Origin: Flavobacterium anhuiense
Lineage (GTDB): Bacteria > Bacteroidota > Bacteroidia > Flavobacteriales > Flavobacteriaceae
Direction of reading: 5' to 3'
DNA length: 64,000 nucleotides
NCBI RefSeq assembly: GCF_004151235.1
Contig: NZ_JUIV01000002.1
Coordinates: forward strand, 62,001-126,000
The notes beneath the pieces were generated by a model, which saw only the letters and a program-made list of their open reading frames with translations, made no database searches and was not told where the DNA came from. Positions 54,063-61,950 of the stretch are shown piece by piece; the stretch's first letter is position 1; each line of letters opens with the position of its first letter. The translations under genes were made by a program, and so were the position numbers.

Positions 54063-55061
54063 TTAGCTGATCGCTTTTTTTAGTTTTTTGAAAAAGATTT
54101 CTTCTCTATTGGCAATGTCCAAAAGTTCATCGGCAATAGTGTTGTAGGCATCTTCTTTGGCACTTCTGTTTTTATAAATTCGTGAAGCTTCAACAGCAAA
54201 ATCACGCCATGAATCTCCAATTTGAGTCATTTCTTTAGAAAGTTCTTTCAGTTCTTCGTTACCCAAAATAACCGAAGCTTCCTGTAAAAATGCCGCATAA
54301 ATAAAACGGAAACCACCGCCTCCAGTACCAATTTCTTCTTGCATACGAACCATTTGCGCCAGATAATGATTGGCTTTTCTAACGCCATGTTTTGCAGGCC
54401 ATTTTCGAATCTGGCGAGAAACCATTTTGATGCCGCGAACGCCAACAATTGGCATTGGCGCAAGCATATCTCGACACGTATTTTTGATTCCTTTTATGAT
54501 GGCGCTTTTTAAATCAACTTCTTTTGGAATCTGAATTGGATAGTACATTTGACCGCGAGGTGCAAAAGCTCCTTTGGCAAAACGTACTTTATTCATGTCT
54601 TCGTAAGTTAAAGTCGTAACGGTTTCCATTACAGGATCGCTCACTAAATATCCGGTTTCGGTTTTTCCGTAAACGACTAAATTGTGTGCATTGAAATGAA
54701 AACGATATTCGTCAGGAAAATAACTTAAATTGTAAACGCCAACCTGTAATCCGGTCGGGATATTATTTTTTAAATTTTCGTCTAAAGCTTTATTCGCATT
54801 TGTTATAGAAGAAAATTTTTGTCTTTTTATTTTTAAATTTAAACGGGTCGCCACTTTATTGAAAATCTGTCCAGGCAAAGTTCTATAGCTGATTGCTGGT
54901 GCATGATTTACTTTTATAAAAGGCAGATATACAAAAAACAATCCAGAGCCAATACCAAAAACCATCGGTTCGCTAATGTTTAGTCCGCTGTTTTTTAGCA
55001 GATTTGACGCTACTCCATTCTCGCAATGAGCAGACTGATGATGTGTGAAAGTTAATTCCAT
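54063..55061 (-). CDS. BtrH-like N-terminal domain protein
   Basis: A 332-residue protein with the BtrH N-terminal start: HHQSAHCENGVASNLL (residues 7-22), Cys13 being the likely nucleophile, then GIGSGLFFVY. BtrH of butirosin biosynthesis moves an acyl group from an ACP to an amine; this one could move the polyene acyl group from ACP to the resorcinol hydroxyl. That would be inference from family and context. It begins directly where the upstream 134-residue gene ends. Confidence 0.83.
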   Translation of the reverse strand: MELTFTHHQSAHCENGVASNLLKNSGLNISEPMVFGIGSGLFFVYLPFIKVNHAPAISYRTLPGQIFNKVATRLNLKIKRQKFSSITNANKALDENLKNNIPTGLQVGVYNLSYFPDEYRFHFNAHNLVVYGKTETGYLVSDPVMETVTTLTYEDMNKVRFAKGAFAPRGQMYYPIQIPKEVDLKSAIIKGIKNTCRDMLAPMPIVGVRGIKMVSRQIRKWPAKHGVRKANHYLAQMVRMQEEIGTGGGGFRFIYAAFLQEASVILGNEELKELSKEMTQIGDSWRDFAVEASRIYKNRSAKEDAYNTIADELLDIANREEIFFKKLKKAIS

Positions 55062-55466
55062 TTATTTGGTAATGCTGTTTTTTAATTCTTCGATTGATAC
55101 TCCAAAAGTATCAGCATATTTTTTCAGGATTTTATCGTTTAATTTGGCAAAAACACTAGGTTTAAAATGTCTTTTTACACGCCATTTCCAAAACCCAACA
55201 TAACTTGATAATATGTTAAGATCCATTTTATTGGCTTCCATAAAATACACAATCGGACTTACTTCGCCGTTTAAAACCTGCTGTTTCGCATCGGCAATTC
55301 TTTCGTTTATTTCGTCAATAGAATTTGAAAGTGCTATCGTTTTGGGTTCCCAGCCCGTACTTAATGTTGTGGTATAATTACCATTTTCATCTGTTGCGTA
55401 CAAAAGTTCTTTAACGTTGTTTTTCGTTAAGTTGCTTTGATCCTGAGGTACTTTATCTTTTTCCAT
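55062..55466 (-). CDS. Hypothetical protein of the dar operon
   Basis: A 134-residue acidic, helical protein with no recognised motif. It ends FGVSIEELKNSITK, a helix-turn-helix-like tail but with no other DNA-binding evidence. It lies between the hotdog gene (gap 29 bases) and the BtrH-like gene (no gap), in the dar operon. It may be a dedicated accessory of the BtrH-like protein. Confidence 0.7.
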   Translation of the reverse strand: MEKDKVPQDQSNLTKNNVKELLYATDENGNYTTTLSTGWEPKTIALSNSIDEINERIADAKQQVLNGEVSPIVYFMEANKMDLNILSSYVGFWKWRVKRHFKPSVFAKLNDKILKKYADTFGVSIEELKNSITK

Positions 55467-55495
55467 TACCTAGTTATTATTTTCAAGTGGAATTG

Positions 55496-55960
55496 TTACG
55501 AAACCGAAATTGTTTTCTGAATAAACAAGTTAATTTCGCATTCTAAGAGTATCTGGTTTTCGACTGAACTTTTACAGCTCATGGTGCATAAAGTATAATC
55601 GTCGCCAGTGAATTTAGAAACCAAATCGGCTTTGGTTATAATGCTATCACCGACTTTAGGGAGTGCGTGAATTTTTACATTTTTCAAAGCACTAATGAAT
55701 CCAATTACATTTACGTTTTCATTTTCAAGTCCGTTGTCGTCAAAAAAATATTTTTTTCCAACAATTGCCGAACAAGTCTGAGCGGTGTTTTCGATTAAAC
55801 CTGCTTCAATAAAAACATTGTTTTGAACGAAAATATTGTCTTCTTCAACAAGAAAAACAGTTTCTACTGAACTTGAATCAATATTCAAAATCAAATCCAC
55901 CATAAGCATTGGCGCTCGGTGCGGTAAATAATTTTGTATGTCAACAGCAGTAGCTTTCAT
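55496..55960 (-). CDS. Hotdog-fold dehydratase-like protein A
   Basis: A 154-residue single-hotdog protein. LPHRAPMLMVD (12-22) matches the start of FabA/FabZ-like folds, and FIEAGLIENTAQ (49-60) corresponds to the active-site helix. The canonical GHFPG loop is absent (VQNN instead). It resembles the ApeP-type dehydratases of aryl polyene clusters. It is a paralog of the following gene and probably works with it as a heterodimer. Confidence 0.8.
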   Translation of the reverse strand: MKATAVDIQNYLPHRAPMLMVDLILNIDSSSVETVFLVEEDNIFVQNNVFIEAGLIENTAQTCSAIVGKKYFFDDNGLENENVNVIGFISALKNVKIHALPKVGDSIITKADLVSKFTGDDYTLCTMSCKSSVENQILLECEINLFIQKTISVS

Positions 55961-55967
55961 TATAATT

Positions 55968-56399
55968 TTATTTTGCCAAAACAGTTTTCATTTGTCCTCT
56001 GGCAATTTCTTCATTATTTAAAGTCGTTACAATATCCACTAAAGTAATTCCTGCAAATTCTTGCAGAATGGTTATTTCAGATTGAATGTTGTCGTTAACG
56101 TTTGGAAGCTTTTTAATTTCAATTTCTTTAATAGAACCAATGTAGCCCGTCGGAGCAATTTCGTTTCTCAAAAAATATTGATATCCTGTATGCAATGCCA
56201 CAGATTGTGCCATGTGTTCTATTAATCCCGCTTCCAGAAAAGTATTTTCAGCAACAAAAATATTATTACTTTGAATTTCTAAACTAGCAACCAAAGAAGT
56301 TTCAGAATAAGAATGCATAGCATCTACCATCACAAAAGGGAACTTTTGCGGTAATAAATTTTCTACCATTTCTTTTTCTAGAAGTGCCATTGTTTCCAT
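55968..56399 (-). CDS. Hotdog-fold dehydratase-like protein B
   Basis: A 143-residue paralog of protein A: LLPQKFPFVMVD near 14-25 and FLEAGLIEHMAQS near 54-66, again without GHFPG. I start at ATG 56399, which shares one base with the DarB stop (TAATG), rather than an ATG two codons upstream. The two proteins differ enough to be specialised. Confidence 0.8.
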   Translation of the reverse strand: METMALLEKEMVENLLPQKFPFVMVDAMHSYSETSLVASLEIQSNNIFVAENTFLEAGLIEHMAQSVALHTGYQYFLRNEIAPTGYIGSIKEIEIKKLPNVNDNIQSEITILQEFAGITLVDIVTTLNNEEIARGQMKTVLAK

Positions 56400-57532
56400 T
56401 AGCAAACCGTTAAATATGCGTAAGCAAAAGAGAATCTTCCACTTTCTGGAACAGATAATAAAATTTTATCTCCTTTTTTCAAATTTCCTGAATTCATTAA
56501 TTCTTCAAGAGCCAGATAAATAGAAGCAGAGCCAACATTTCCAACTCTAGAAAGATTCATGAACCATTTGTCATCGCTCATTCCGATACCTTTTTCGTTT
56601 AATCCTTTCTTCAGTCCTTCCACAAAAAAGTTTGAAGAAACGTGAGGAATAAAGTAATTGATATCTTCCGATTTAATATTGTTTTTATCCATAGCGTCTT
56701 TCATGCTTTCTGCACCTTTAGACAGGATAAATTCGTCTAATAATTTAACGTCTTGTTTTATAGAGAAAACAGACTCATTTAGCCATTGTTCTGGCGAATA
56801 ATCGCTCCAGCCTTTAATTTCTCCATTTTCTAATTTATCGCCTCCTGCATACATGCAAGTTTCCAATTCGTACGCATACGAAAAAGCTTCCATCCATTCG
56901 ATTTTTAGCGAAATTGGTCCTCTTGGCCTATTTTCTAATAAAAAAGCTCCAGCACCATCAGACAACATCCAACGAAGGAAATCTTTTTTGAAAGCAATGA
57001 TTGGCTGTTCTTCAAGGCTTTTTAAATTATCAGCCTCGTGATTGTATTTTTGAGCATTCAGCCAGGTTGAAACTTTTTCAGATCCTGTGCAGATTGCATT
57101 TTTTGAATTTCCAGATCTAATAGAAAGAAAACCAAATTTAAGAGAGTTCATTCCGGCACAGCAAACTCCTGTTGAAGAGTTTAATTCTACCGATTTATTT
57201 TTTAGCAGACCATGCACCATCGCGGCATGCGAAGGCAGAAAAATGTCGGGAGTCGAGGTTCCACATGAAAGTACTTCTAAATCCTGAGGCGTAAAATTTT
57301 CGTCGAATAACGGTAAAATAGCATTTCTTGTTAATTCGGCATTGCTGTGCGTGCTTTTTCCTTCTTTGTCAACAGCGTAATATCGGCTTGTAATTTTATT
57401 ATTGCGCAAAATAATACGTCTTGCTTTTGAAGCAGTATCATTGATAAGGCCTAAATAGGCTTCCATTTCATCATTTGAAACGGCTTCGTTTGGCAAATAT
57501 TTTGCAGCTTTTGTAATATATACTTCAAACAT
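56399..57532 (-). CDS. darB: 3-oxoacyl-ACP synthase III-like dialkylresorcinol ketosynthase DarB
   Basis: A 377-residue KAS III-type enzyme with catalytic Cys125 in CCAGM (preceded by a second Cys, 124), His297 (IPHVSSN) and Asn332 (VGNVGS). DarB joins two beta-ketoacyl units on the way to dialkylresorcinols, the alcohol part of flexirubins. It lies 17 bases after darA and its stop overlaps the following hotdog gene. Confidence 0.9.
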   Translation of the reverse strand: MFEVYITKAAKYLPNEAVSNDEMEAYLGLINDTASKARRIILRNNKITSRYYAVDKEGKSTHSNAELTRNAILPLFDENFTPQDLEVLSCGTSTPDIFLPSHAAMVHGLLKNKSVELNSSTGVCCAGMNSLKFGFLSIRSGNSKNAICTGSEKVSTWLNAQKYNHEADNLKSLEEQPIIAFKKDFLRWMLSDGAGAFLLENRPRGPISLKIEWMEAFSYAYELETCMYAGGDKLENGEIKGWSDYSPEQWLNESVFSIKQDVKLLDEFILSKGAESMKDAMDKNNIKSEDINYFIPHVSSNFFVEGLKKGLNEKGIGMSDDKWFMNLSRVGNVGSASIYLALEELMNSGNLKKGDKILLSVPESGRFSFAYAYLTVC

Positions 57533-57549
57533 AATCTAAATTTCGTCTT

Positions 57550-58452
57550 CTAAACTCCCTGATAATATTGAGTTTCCTTTTTTATAGTTTTTAACTTAAG
57601 CGGATAGGTAATAAGGTGCAATATATACACTATTGGTGAAATTAACCATATCGCAAGGAATAAATAAACATTAAATACTTTAAGCAGCTGTTTTCGTTTT
57701 TTTTGATTTTTATAAATGATATTTGACCATTTATTAAAAATTTTGTTGGCCGTTTTGTCAACAGTCACTAAATATGAACTTATTTTTACAGCCCCGGCCT
57801 CGACCAATTTTGGCTGTAATTGTGCTAAATTATTTTGTTGTAAAGAATCAAGCATAATTTCTCCAAACTGACTGGATTCTTGTATGTCTTTTTCTGAAAC
57901 TCCTGGAAGCGGAAATATACCTAAATATTTTTTCTTAACTCCAGAAAACATCCATTCTACGATGGTAATAACGCTGATTAAATTTCCAACGCGATCAACC
58001 AAAGCTACATTTCCAACCAAATTGGCATTGGCTTTTCTGAGTAAAACTTTGATTTTTTCCTGAGCCATAATCCACATATTTCTTGAACCGCTGATGGTGA
58101 TAACAGGCGTATTGTTCAAAATTTTCTTGGCATCGTCACTTTTCAAAAATGAATTGATCGGAATTGAAGGAGATAAATACCAAACCTGATAATGAAATAA
58201 TACCAAATCAAACTTTGTGTTTAGAATTTCTTCTGGAACAGGTTTTAATGCAGTCGGAATCTGTAAAAACGATTCTGGAAATGCATCAAAAAATGATTCT
58301 TTGTTCCAAGGAAACGGAAATGGTTTTTCTAATTGTATTTCGTGAAAAGTAAGATTTATTTCTTCTGAATTTAGAAACGGTTTTGCAATATTTCTTGCAA
58401 TAGATTCCAATTGTCCAGATTGAGAATAATAAATTACGAGAACATTTTTCAT
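57550..58452 (-). CDS. darA: Dialkylresorcinol condensing enzyme DarA
   Basis: A 300-residue protein with a flavodoxin-like N-terminus (IYYSQSGQLESIARNIA, 6-22) and a hydrophobic C-terminal segment (about 258-282), so it may be membrane-attached. This matches DarA of dialkylresorcinol clusters, which cooperates with DarB to aromatise the condensed chains. A -7 element 26 bases upstream marks the start of the dar operon. Confidence 0.88.
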   Translation of the reverse strand: MKNVLVIYYSQSGQLESIARNIAKPFLNSEEINLTFHEIQLEKPFPFPWNKESFFDAFPESFLQIPTALKPVPEEILNTKFDLVLFHYQVWYLSPSIPINSFLKSDDAKKILNNTPVITISGSRNMWIMAQEKIKVLLRKANANLVGNVALVDRVGNLISVITIVEWMFSGVKKKYLGIFPLPGVSEKDIQESSQFGEIMLDSLQQNNLAQLQPKLVEAGAVKISSYLVTVDKTANKIFNKWSNIIYKNQKKRKQLLKVFNVYLFLAIWLISPIVYILHLITYPLKLKTIKKETQYYQGV

Positions 58453-58477
58453 TAGGTTTTTTGGCTTTGGTGGTTCG

Positions 58478-58485
58478 CAAAAGTA
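58478..58485 (-). promoter_or_regulatory. -7 promoter element of the dar operon
   Basis: CAAAAGTA on the plus strand reads TACTTTTG on the minus strand, 25 bases upstream of the darA ATG. The 136-base gap here is the only sizeable gap between 54 and 61 kb. Confidence 0.55.
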
Positions 58486-58588
58486 AGTAAATTTATTTAA
58501 ACGAATTTTCTTATTTCGACCAATGACATAGAATTCCCAATTTTTTGATTTATTGAAAAAAACTAAACCGAAAAGTGTTTGTTTGATG

Positions 58589-59488
58589 CTATTTTGGCAA
58601 TGAATTTTTGTTTTCTAACTGGTTCCAAAAATCAAAATAATTGAACCATTGTAAAGGATATCGATGAAGAATGCTTTCAACGCTTTTTACATATTCTTTC
58701 AAAAGCGCTTTTTCGTCACGATGTTTTACTTCGGCTTCTCGTGCGTACAAATGATAATGAAGATTTGGCTCTTTCATTACATAAACAAAAACTACAGGAA
58801 CTTTTAATCTTGAAGCAATTAAAAACGGACCTGCAGGAAAATTGGCTTCTTTGCCCAGAAGGTTTTCAGAAAGTGATTTTGTTCCCTCAAAATAACGGTC
58901 GCCTGTAAAGCAGATTAATTCGTTTTTGGCTAAAGCGGCATTAATCTCAAAAATATGCGAGAGGTCTTCTTTTATAATAATGAATTTTACAGTAGGTTTT
59001 TTAGAAACACTTTCCAGATAATTTTTAATGGCAGAATGTTCTAAATCTGTTGTAACAAGATTGATTTGGAAATTAAGATCAATATCACCTAAAAAGTGTT
59101 CAGCAATTTCAAAATTACCAACATGGGCACTGATTAAAACGCCACCTTTTTTCTCGGCAAGTAGTTTTTTAAGCGTTTCTATTCCGTCAAATTCGTAGGT
59201 AAATTTGTTTCTCATTCCAGCAGAAATGGAAACTTTATCAATAATGGTTTGCCCAAAAGTGTAATAGCTTTTGAAAACCATTTTTTTAGATTTGAAATAG
59301 GAATACTGAAGTCTTTCTTTAAAGTAATAGAAAATGGCTTTATTGCTTTTTCTTAGAAATAAAAAATAATAGGAAGCAACAAAATAAAGTAAGACATAAG
59401 CAGCTTTTACACCCGCTTTTTGAATTAAAAAAACGAATATTTTATAACCTAAAACAGTTCCTTTGGATTTACCATCCCATTGACTCAT
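58589..59488 (-). CDS. LpxL/HtrB-like acyltransferase
   Basis: A 299-residue acyltransferase with one or two N-terminal membrane helices and the catalytic HVGNFE (His122, Glu127; HxxxxE pattern of the lysophospholipid/lipid A acyltransferases). The gene starts immediately after the ACP stop. Aryl polyene clusters have similar enzymes; it could transfer the polyene to its lipid or resorcinol partner. Confidence 0.88.
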   Translation of the reverse strand: MSQWDGKSKGTVLGYKIFVFLIQKAGVKAAYVLLYFVASYYFLFLRKSNKAIFYYFKERLQYSYFKSKKMVFKSYYTFGQTIIDKVSISAGMRNKFTYEFDGIETLKKLLAEKKGGVLISAHVGNFEIAEHFLGDIDLNFQINLVTTDLEHSAIKNYLESVSKKPTVKFIIIKEDLSHIFEINAALAKNELICFTGDRYFEGTKSLSENLLGKEANFPAGPFLIASRLKVPVVFVYVMKEPNLHYHLYAREAEVKHRDEKALLKEYVKSVESILHRYPLQWFNYFDFWNQLENKNSLPK

Positions 59489-59743
59489 TTAAGCTGATTT
59501 GGCTTTGATTTTAGTTTCGATTAAGTCATAAAAACTTTGAAAATCAGAAATTCCAACAAAATCTGCTTCAACTAGTTTTACACCAAAGTTTGCCTCTATT
59601 GAAACGACTAAGTCAACATAATCCAGACTGTCTAACCCAAGTGTATCTTTTAAATTAGCATTTGGTTCAATGTCGTCATTATCAACTTCAAATTCATCAA
59701 CTAAAAAACCATTAATTTTTGCTATAATCTCTTCTTTATTCAT
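59489..59743 (-). CDS. Acyl carrier protein (second)
   Basis: An 84-residue ACP with the GLDSLD attachment motif (Ser39). It overlaps the end of the ketosynthase gene by eight bases and is followed by the acyltransferase gene with no gap. It probably serves the dialkylresorcinol/acyl branch, whereas the ACP at 48583 serves the polyene; this split is inference. Confidence 0.94.
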   Translation of the reverse strand: MNKEEIIAKINGFLVDEFEVDNDDIEPNANLKDTLGLDSLDYVDLVVSIEANFGVKLVEADFVGISDFQSFYDLIETKIKAKSA

Positions 59744-60971
59744 TGTTCAATTTAAACTTTTTAACCACCAACGCAGAGTTGGTTCCTCCGAAACCGAAAG
59801 AATTGGACAAAAATATGTCAAATTTTTTGTTTAACGTAGTTTTAACTAAATTTAATTTTGACGCATCTTCGTCTGGAGTTTCCAAATTGATGTTTGGCGC
59901 GATAAAATCATGCTGCATCATTAAGATAGAATAAATGATTTCGCTGGCTCCTGCCATCCAGCATTCGTGGCCAGTCATTGATTTTGTAGAGCTTACCGGA
60001 GGATTTTTTTCTCCAAAAACCTCAAAAATGGCTTTTGCTTCGTTTGCATCTCCAACAGGAGTTGAGGTTGCATGAGCATTTATATATTCAATATCTGAAG
60101 CTTCTAATTTTGCATCGTCAAGCGCACGTTTCATTGCTGTTGCAGGTCCTTCAACGTTTGGCGTTGAGATATGTCCTCCGTTTGAAGAAAATCCGTAACC
60201 ACCAATTTCTGCGATAATATTGGCGCCGCGCGCAATTGCAGATTCGTAACTTTCAAGAATTAAAGTGGCTCCTCCGCCACTAGGGATAAGTCCATCACGA
60301 CCAGCATCAAAAGGTCTTGAAGCTTTTGTTGGATCTCCTTCTCTGTTAGAAAAAACACCTAATCCGTCAAAACTGCTCATTGCATATTTATTGATTTCTT
60401 GAGCTCCGCCAGTAATTACAATGTCTTGAAAACCGCTTTTAATTAAAAAATAAGCCAAACCAATAGAGTGAGAACCGCTTGCACAGGCCGCACTAACGGT
60501 AAGATTGATGCCGCGAAGTTTAAAAATCGTGGAAAGATTCATCGTAACCGTAGAATTCATCGATTTGAAAATGGCTCCAGAACCAATTAGAGCAGTGTCT
60601 TTTTTCTCTCGTATAATATCTGTTGCATCAATAATAGCTTTAGAAACACTATCGTTTCCGTACATAATACCTACTTCGTGAGTATCAAAAAAAGCGTCAT
60701 CAATATTCGCATTTTTCAATGCTTCTATAGTGGCCATATAAGCATATTCGGTTTCTTCGCCGATGCTCATACGTTGTCTTCTTGTCAATAAATTTTTAAG
60801 ATCGGTTTTCGGAACCATTCCTGTCAAGGCCGATTGAAAACCAAATTCTTTTCGTTCAGAATCAAACTGAATACCAGATTTTCCTTCGTACAACGAATCT
60901 TTTACTTCGTCTAAAGAAGTTCCGATACAAGAATAAATTCCCATTCCAGTAATTACAACTCTTCTATTCAT
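59736..60971 (-). CDS. 3-oxoacyl-ACP synthase, FabF type (third complete KS)
   Basis: A 411-residue KS with Cys163 (SAACASG), NAHATSTP and SMTGHECW histidines, all present. Similar to FabF. It is the first gene of an operon KS-ACP-acyltransferase. A -7 element lies only eight bases upstream of the ATG, so the mRNA would have almost no leader. Confidence 0.93.
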   Translation of the reverse strand: MNRRVVITGMGIYSCIGTSLDEVKDSLYEGKSGIQFDSERKEFGFQSALTGMVPKTDLKNLLTRRQRMSIGEETEYAYMATIEALKNANIDDAFFDTHEVGIMYGNDSVSKAIIDATDIIREKKDTALIGSGAIFKSMNSTVTMNLSTIFKLRGINLTVSAACASGSHSIGLAYFLIKSGFQDIVITGGAQEINKYAMSSFDGLGVFSNREGDPTKASRPFDAGRDGLIPSGGGATLILESYESAIARGANIIAEIGGYGFSSNGGHISTPNVEGPATAMKRALDDAKLEASDIEYINAHATSTPVGDANEAKAIFEVFGEKNPPVSSTKSMTGHECWMAGASEIIYSILMMQHDFIAPNINLETPDEDASKLNLVKTTLNKKFDIFLSNSFGFGGTNSALVVKKFKLNNE

Positions 60972-60978
60972 CGTCTTT

Positions 60979-60986
60979 CAAAAGTA
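60979..60986 (-). promoter_or_regulatory. -7 promoter element for the FabF-type gene, short leader
   Basis: CAAAAGTA on the plus strand is TACTTTTG on the minus strand, ending eight bases from the ATG at 60971. The inferred leader is about four bases. Confidence 0.5.
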
Positions 60987-61050
60987 ATTTTTTATCCTTA
61001 AAGTGTAATTTTTACTACTATATTCTTTAATTGGTCTTTAATTTTTTTAA

Positions 61051-61107
61051 CCACAAATTACACAAATTTCCGCAAAATTAATTTGTGAGAATTTGCGTAA
61101 TTTGTGG
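61051..61107. repeat. Hairpin of CCACAAATTACACAAATT type
   Basis: CCACAAATTACACAAATT (61051-61068) pairs with AATTTGCGTAATTTGTGG (61090-61107) with one mismatch. It is a diverged relative of the CCACGAATTTCACGAATT hairpins at 40757 and 51569. It is downstream of the ketoreductase gene and upstream of the FabF-type gene. Confidence 0.75.
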
Positions 61108-61116
61108 CAAAATCAG

Positions 61117-61848
61117 TTAAGAATATATTCCGCCATTTATATTGATAATTTCTCCTGTAATATAGCTTGCTTTTTTAGAAATCAAAAAGCTTACCAAATC
61201 TGCTACTTCTTCTGCTTCACCAAAACGATTTACCGGAATTAATTTTAATAATTCTTTTTCGTCCAGTTGGCTCGTCATATCGGTTCTGATAAAACCTGGA
61301 GCAACAGCATTTACAGTAATATTTCTTTTGGCAACTTCTTGCGCTAGGGCCTTAGTTGCTGCTACGATCGCACCTTTTGCCGCAGAATAATTGGCTTGTC
61401 CTGCAGTTCCTTTTACTCCAGAAACCGAAACCATATTTACGATTCGGCCATATTTATTGCGTAACATTTTTTGAATAAAAAATTGCGTAACATTAAAGAA
61501 ACCGTTAACACTTGTGTTCATAACGCCGTTCCAGTCTTCTGGTGTCATCCACATAAAAAGACCATCTTTGGTAATTCCGGCATTGTTTACAATGGCTTCA
61601 ACCAATTTTTCAGGATTAGCTTCTTGCCAAGCAGTTAAAACATTTTGTACGTTTTCAAAATTAGAAACATCAAAACCTAAGATTTCGCCTGTTGCGCCTA
61701 ATTTTTGCACTTCTTGCAATGTTTCTTCGGCAGCTGTTTTATTTGAATGATAATTAATCAGAATATGATAATCGGATTCTACGGCTAGTTTTTTACAAAT
61801 CGCACTTCCAATTCCTCTCGAACCGCCTGTTACTAATACACACTTCAT
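61117..61848 (-). CDS. 3-oxoacyl-ACP reductase (FabG-like)
   Basis: A 243-residue short-chain dehydrogenase with NADP-binding TGGSRGIG (7-14), NNAG (88-91) and the catalytic set Ser141, Tyr154, Lys158 (YSAAK). It reduces the 3-oxo group of growing chains, the ketoreductase of the polyene synthase. It precedes the FabF-type gene after a 145-base gap with a palindromic element. Confidence 0.93.
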   Translation of the reverse strand: MKCVLVTGGSRGIGSAICKKLAVESDYHILINYHSNKTAAEETLQEVQKLGATGEILGFDVSNFENVQNVLTAWQEANPEKLVEAIVNNAGITKDGLFMWMTPEDWNGVMNTSVNGFFNVTQFFIQKMLRNKYGRIVNMVSVSGVKGTAGQANYSAAKGAIVAATKALAQEVAKRNITVNAVAPGFIRTDMTSQLDEKELLKLIPVNRFGEAEEVADLVSFLISKKASYITGEIININGGIYS

Positions 61849-61881
61849 TTATAATGTAGATTTTATTTTTATTCGTCATAA

Positions 61882-61913
61882 ATGAAATCGTATTCTAAAA
61901 AAGACGATTTCAT
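61882..61913. repeat. Hairpin upstream of the ketoreductase gene
   Basis: ATGAAATCGT (61882-61891) and ACGATTTCAT (61904-61913) are a perfect 10-base inverted repeat with a 12-base loop. There is no T-run after it. It may protect or control the mRNA between the WG-repeat and ketoreductase genes. Confidence 0.6.
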
Positions 61914-61950
61914 CTATGCAAATGTTATAATTTATTTCGGAGAATAAATA

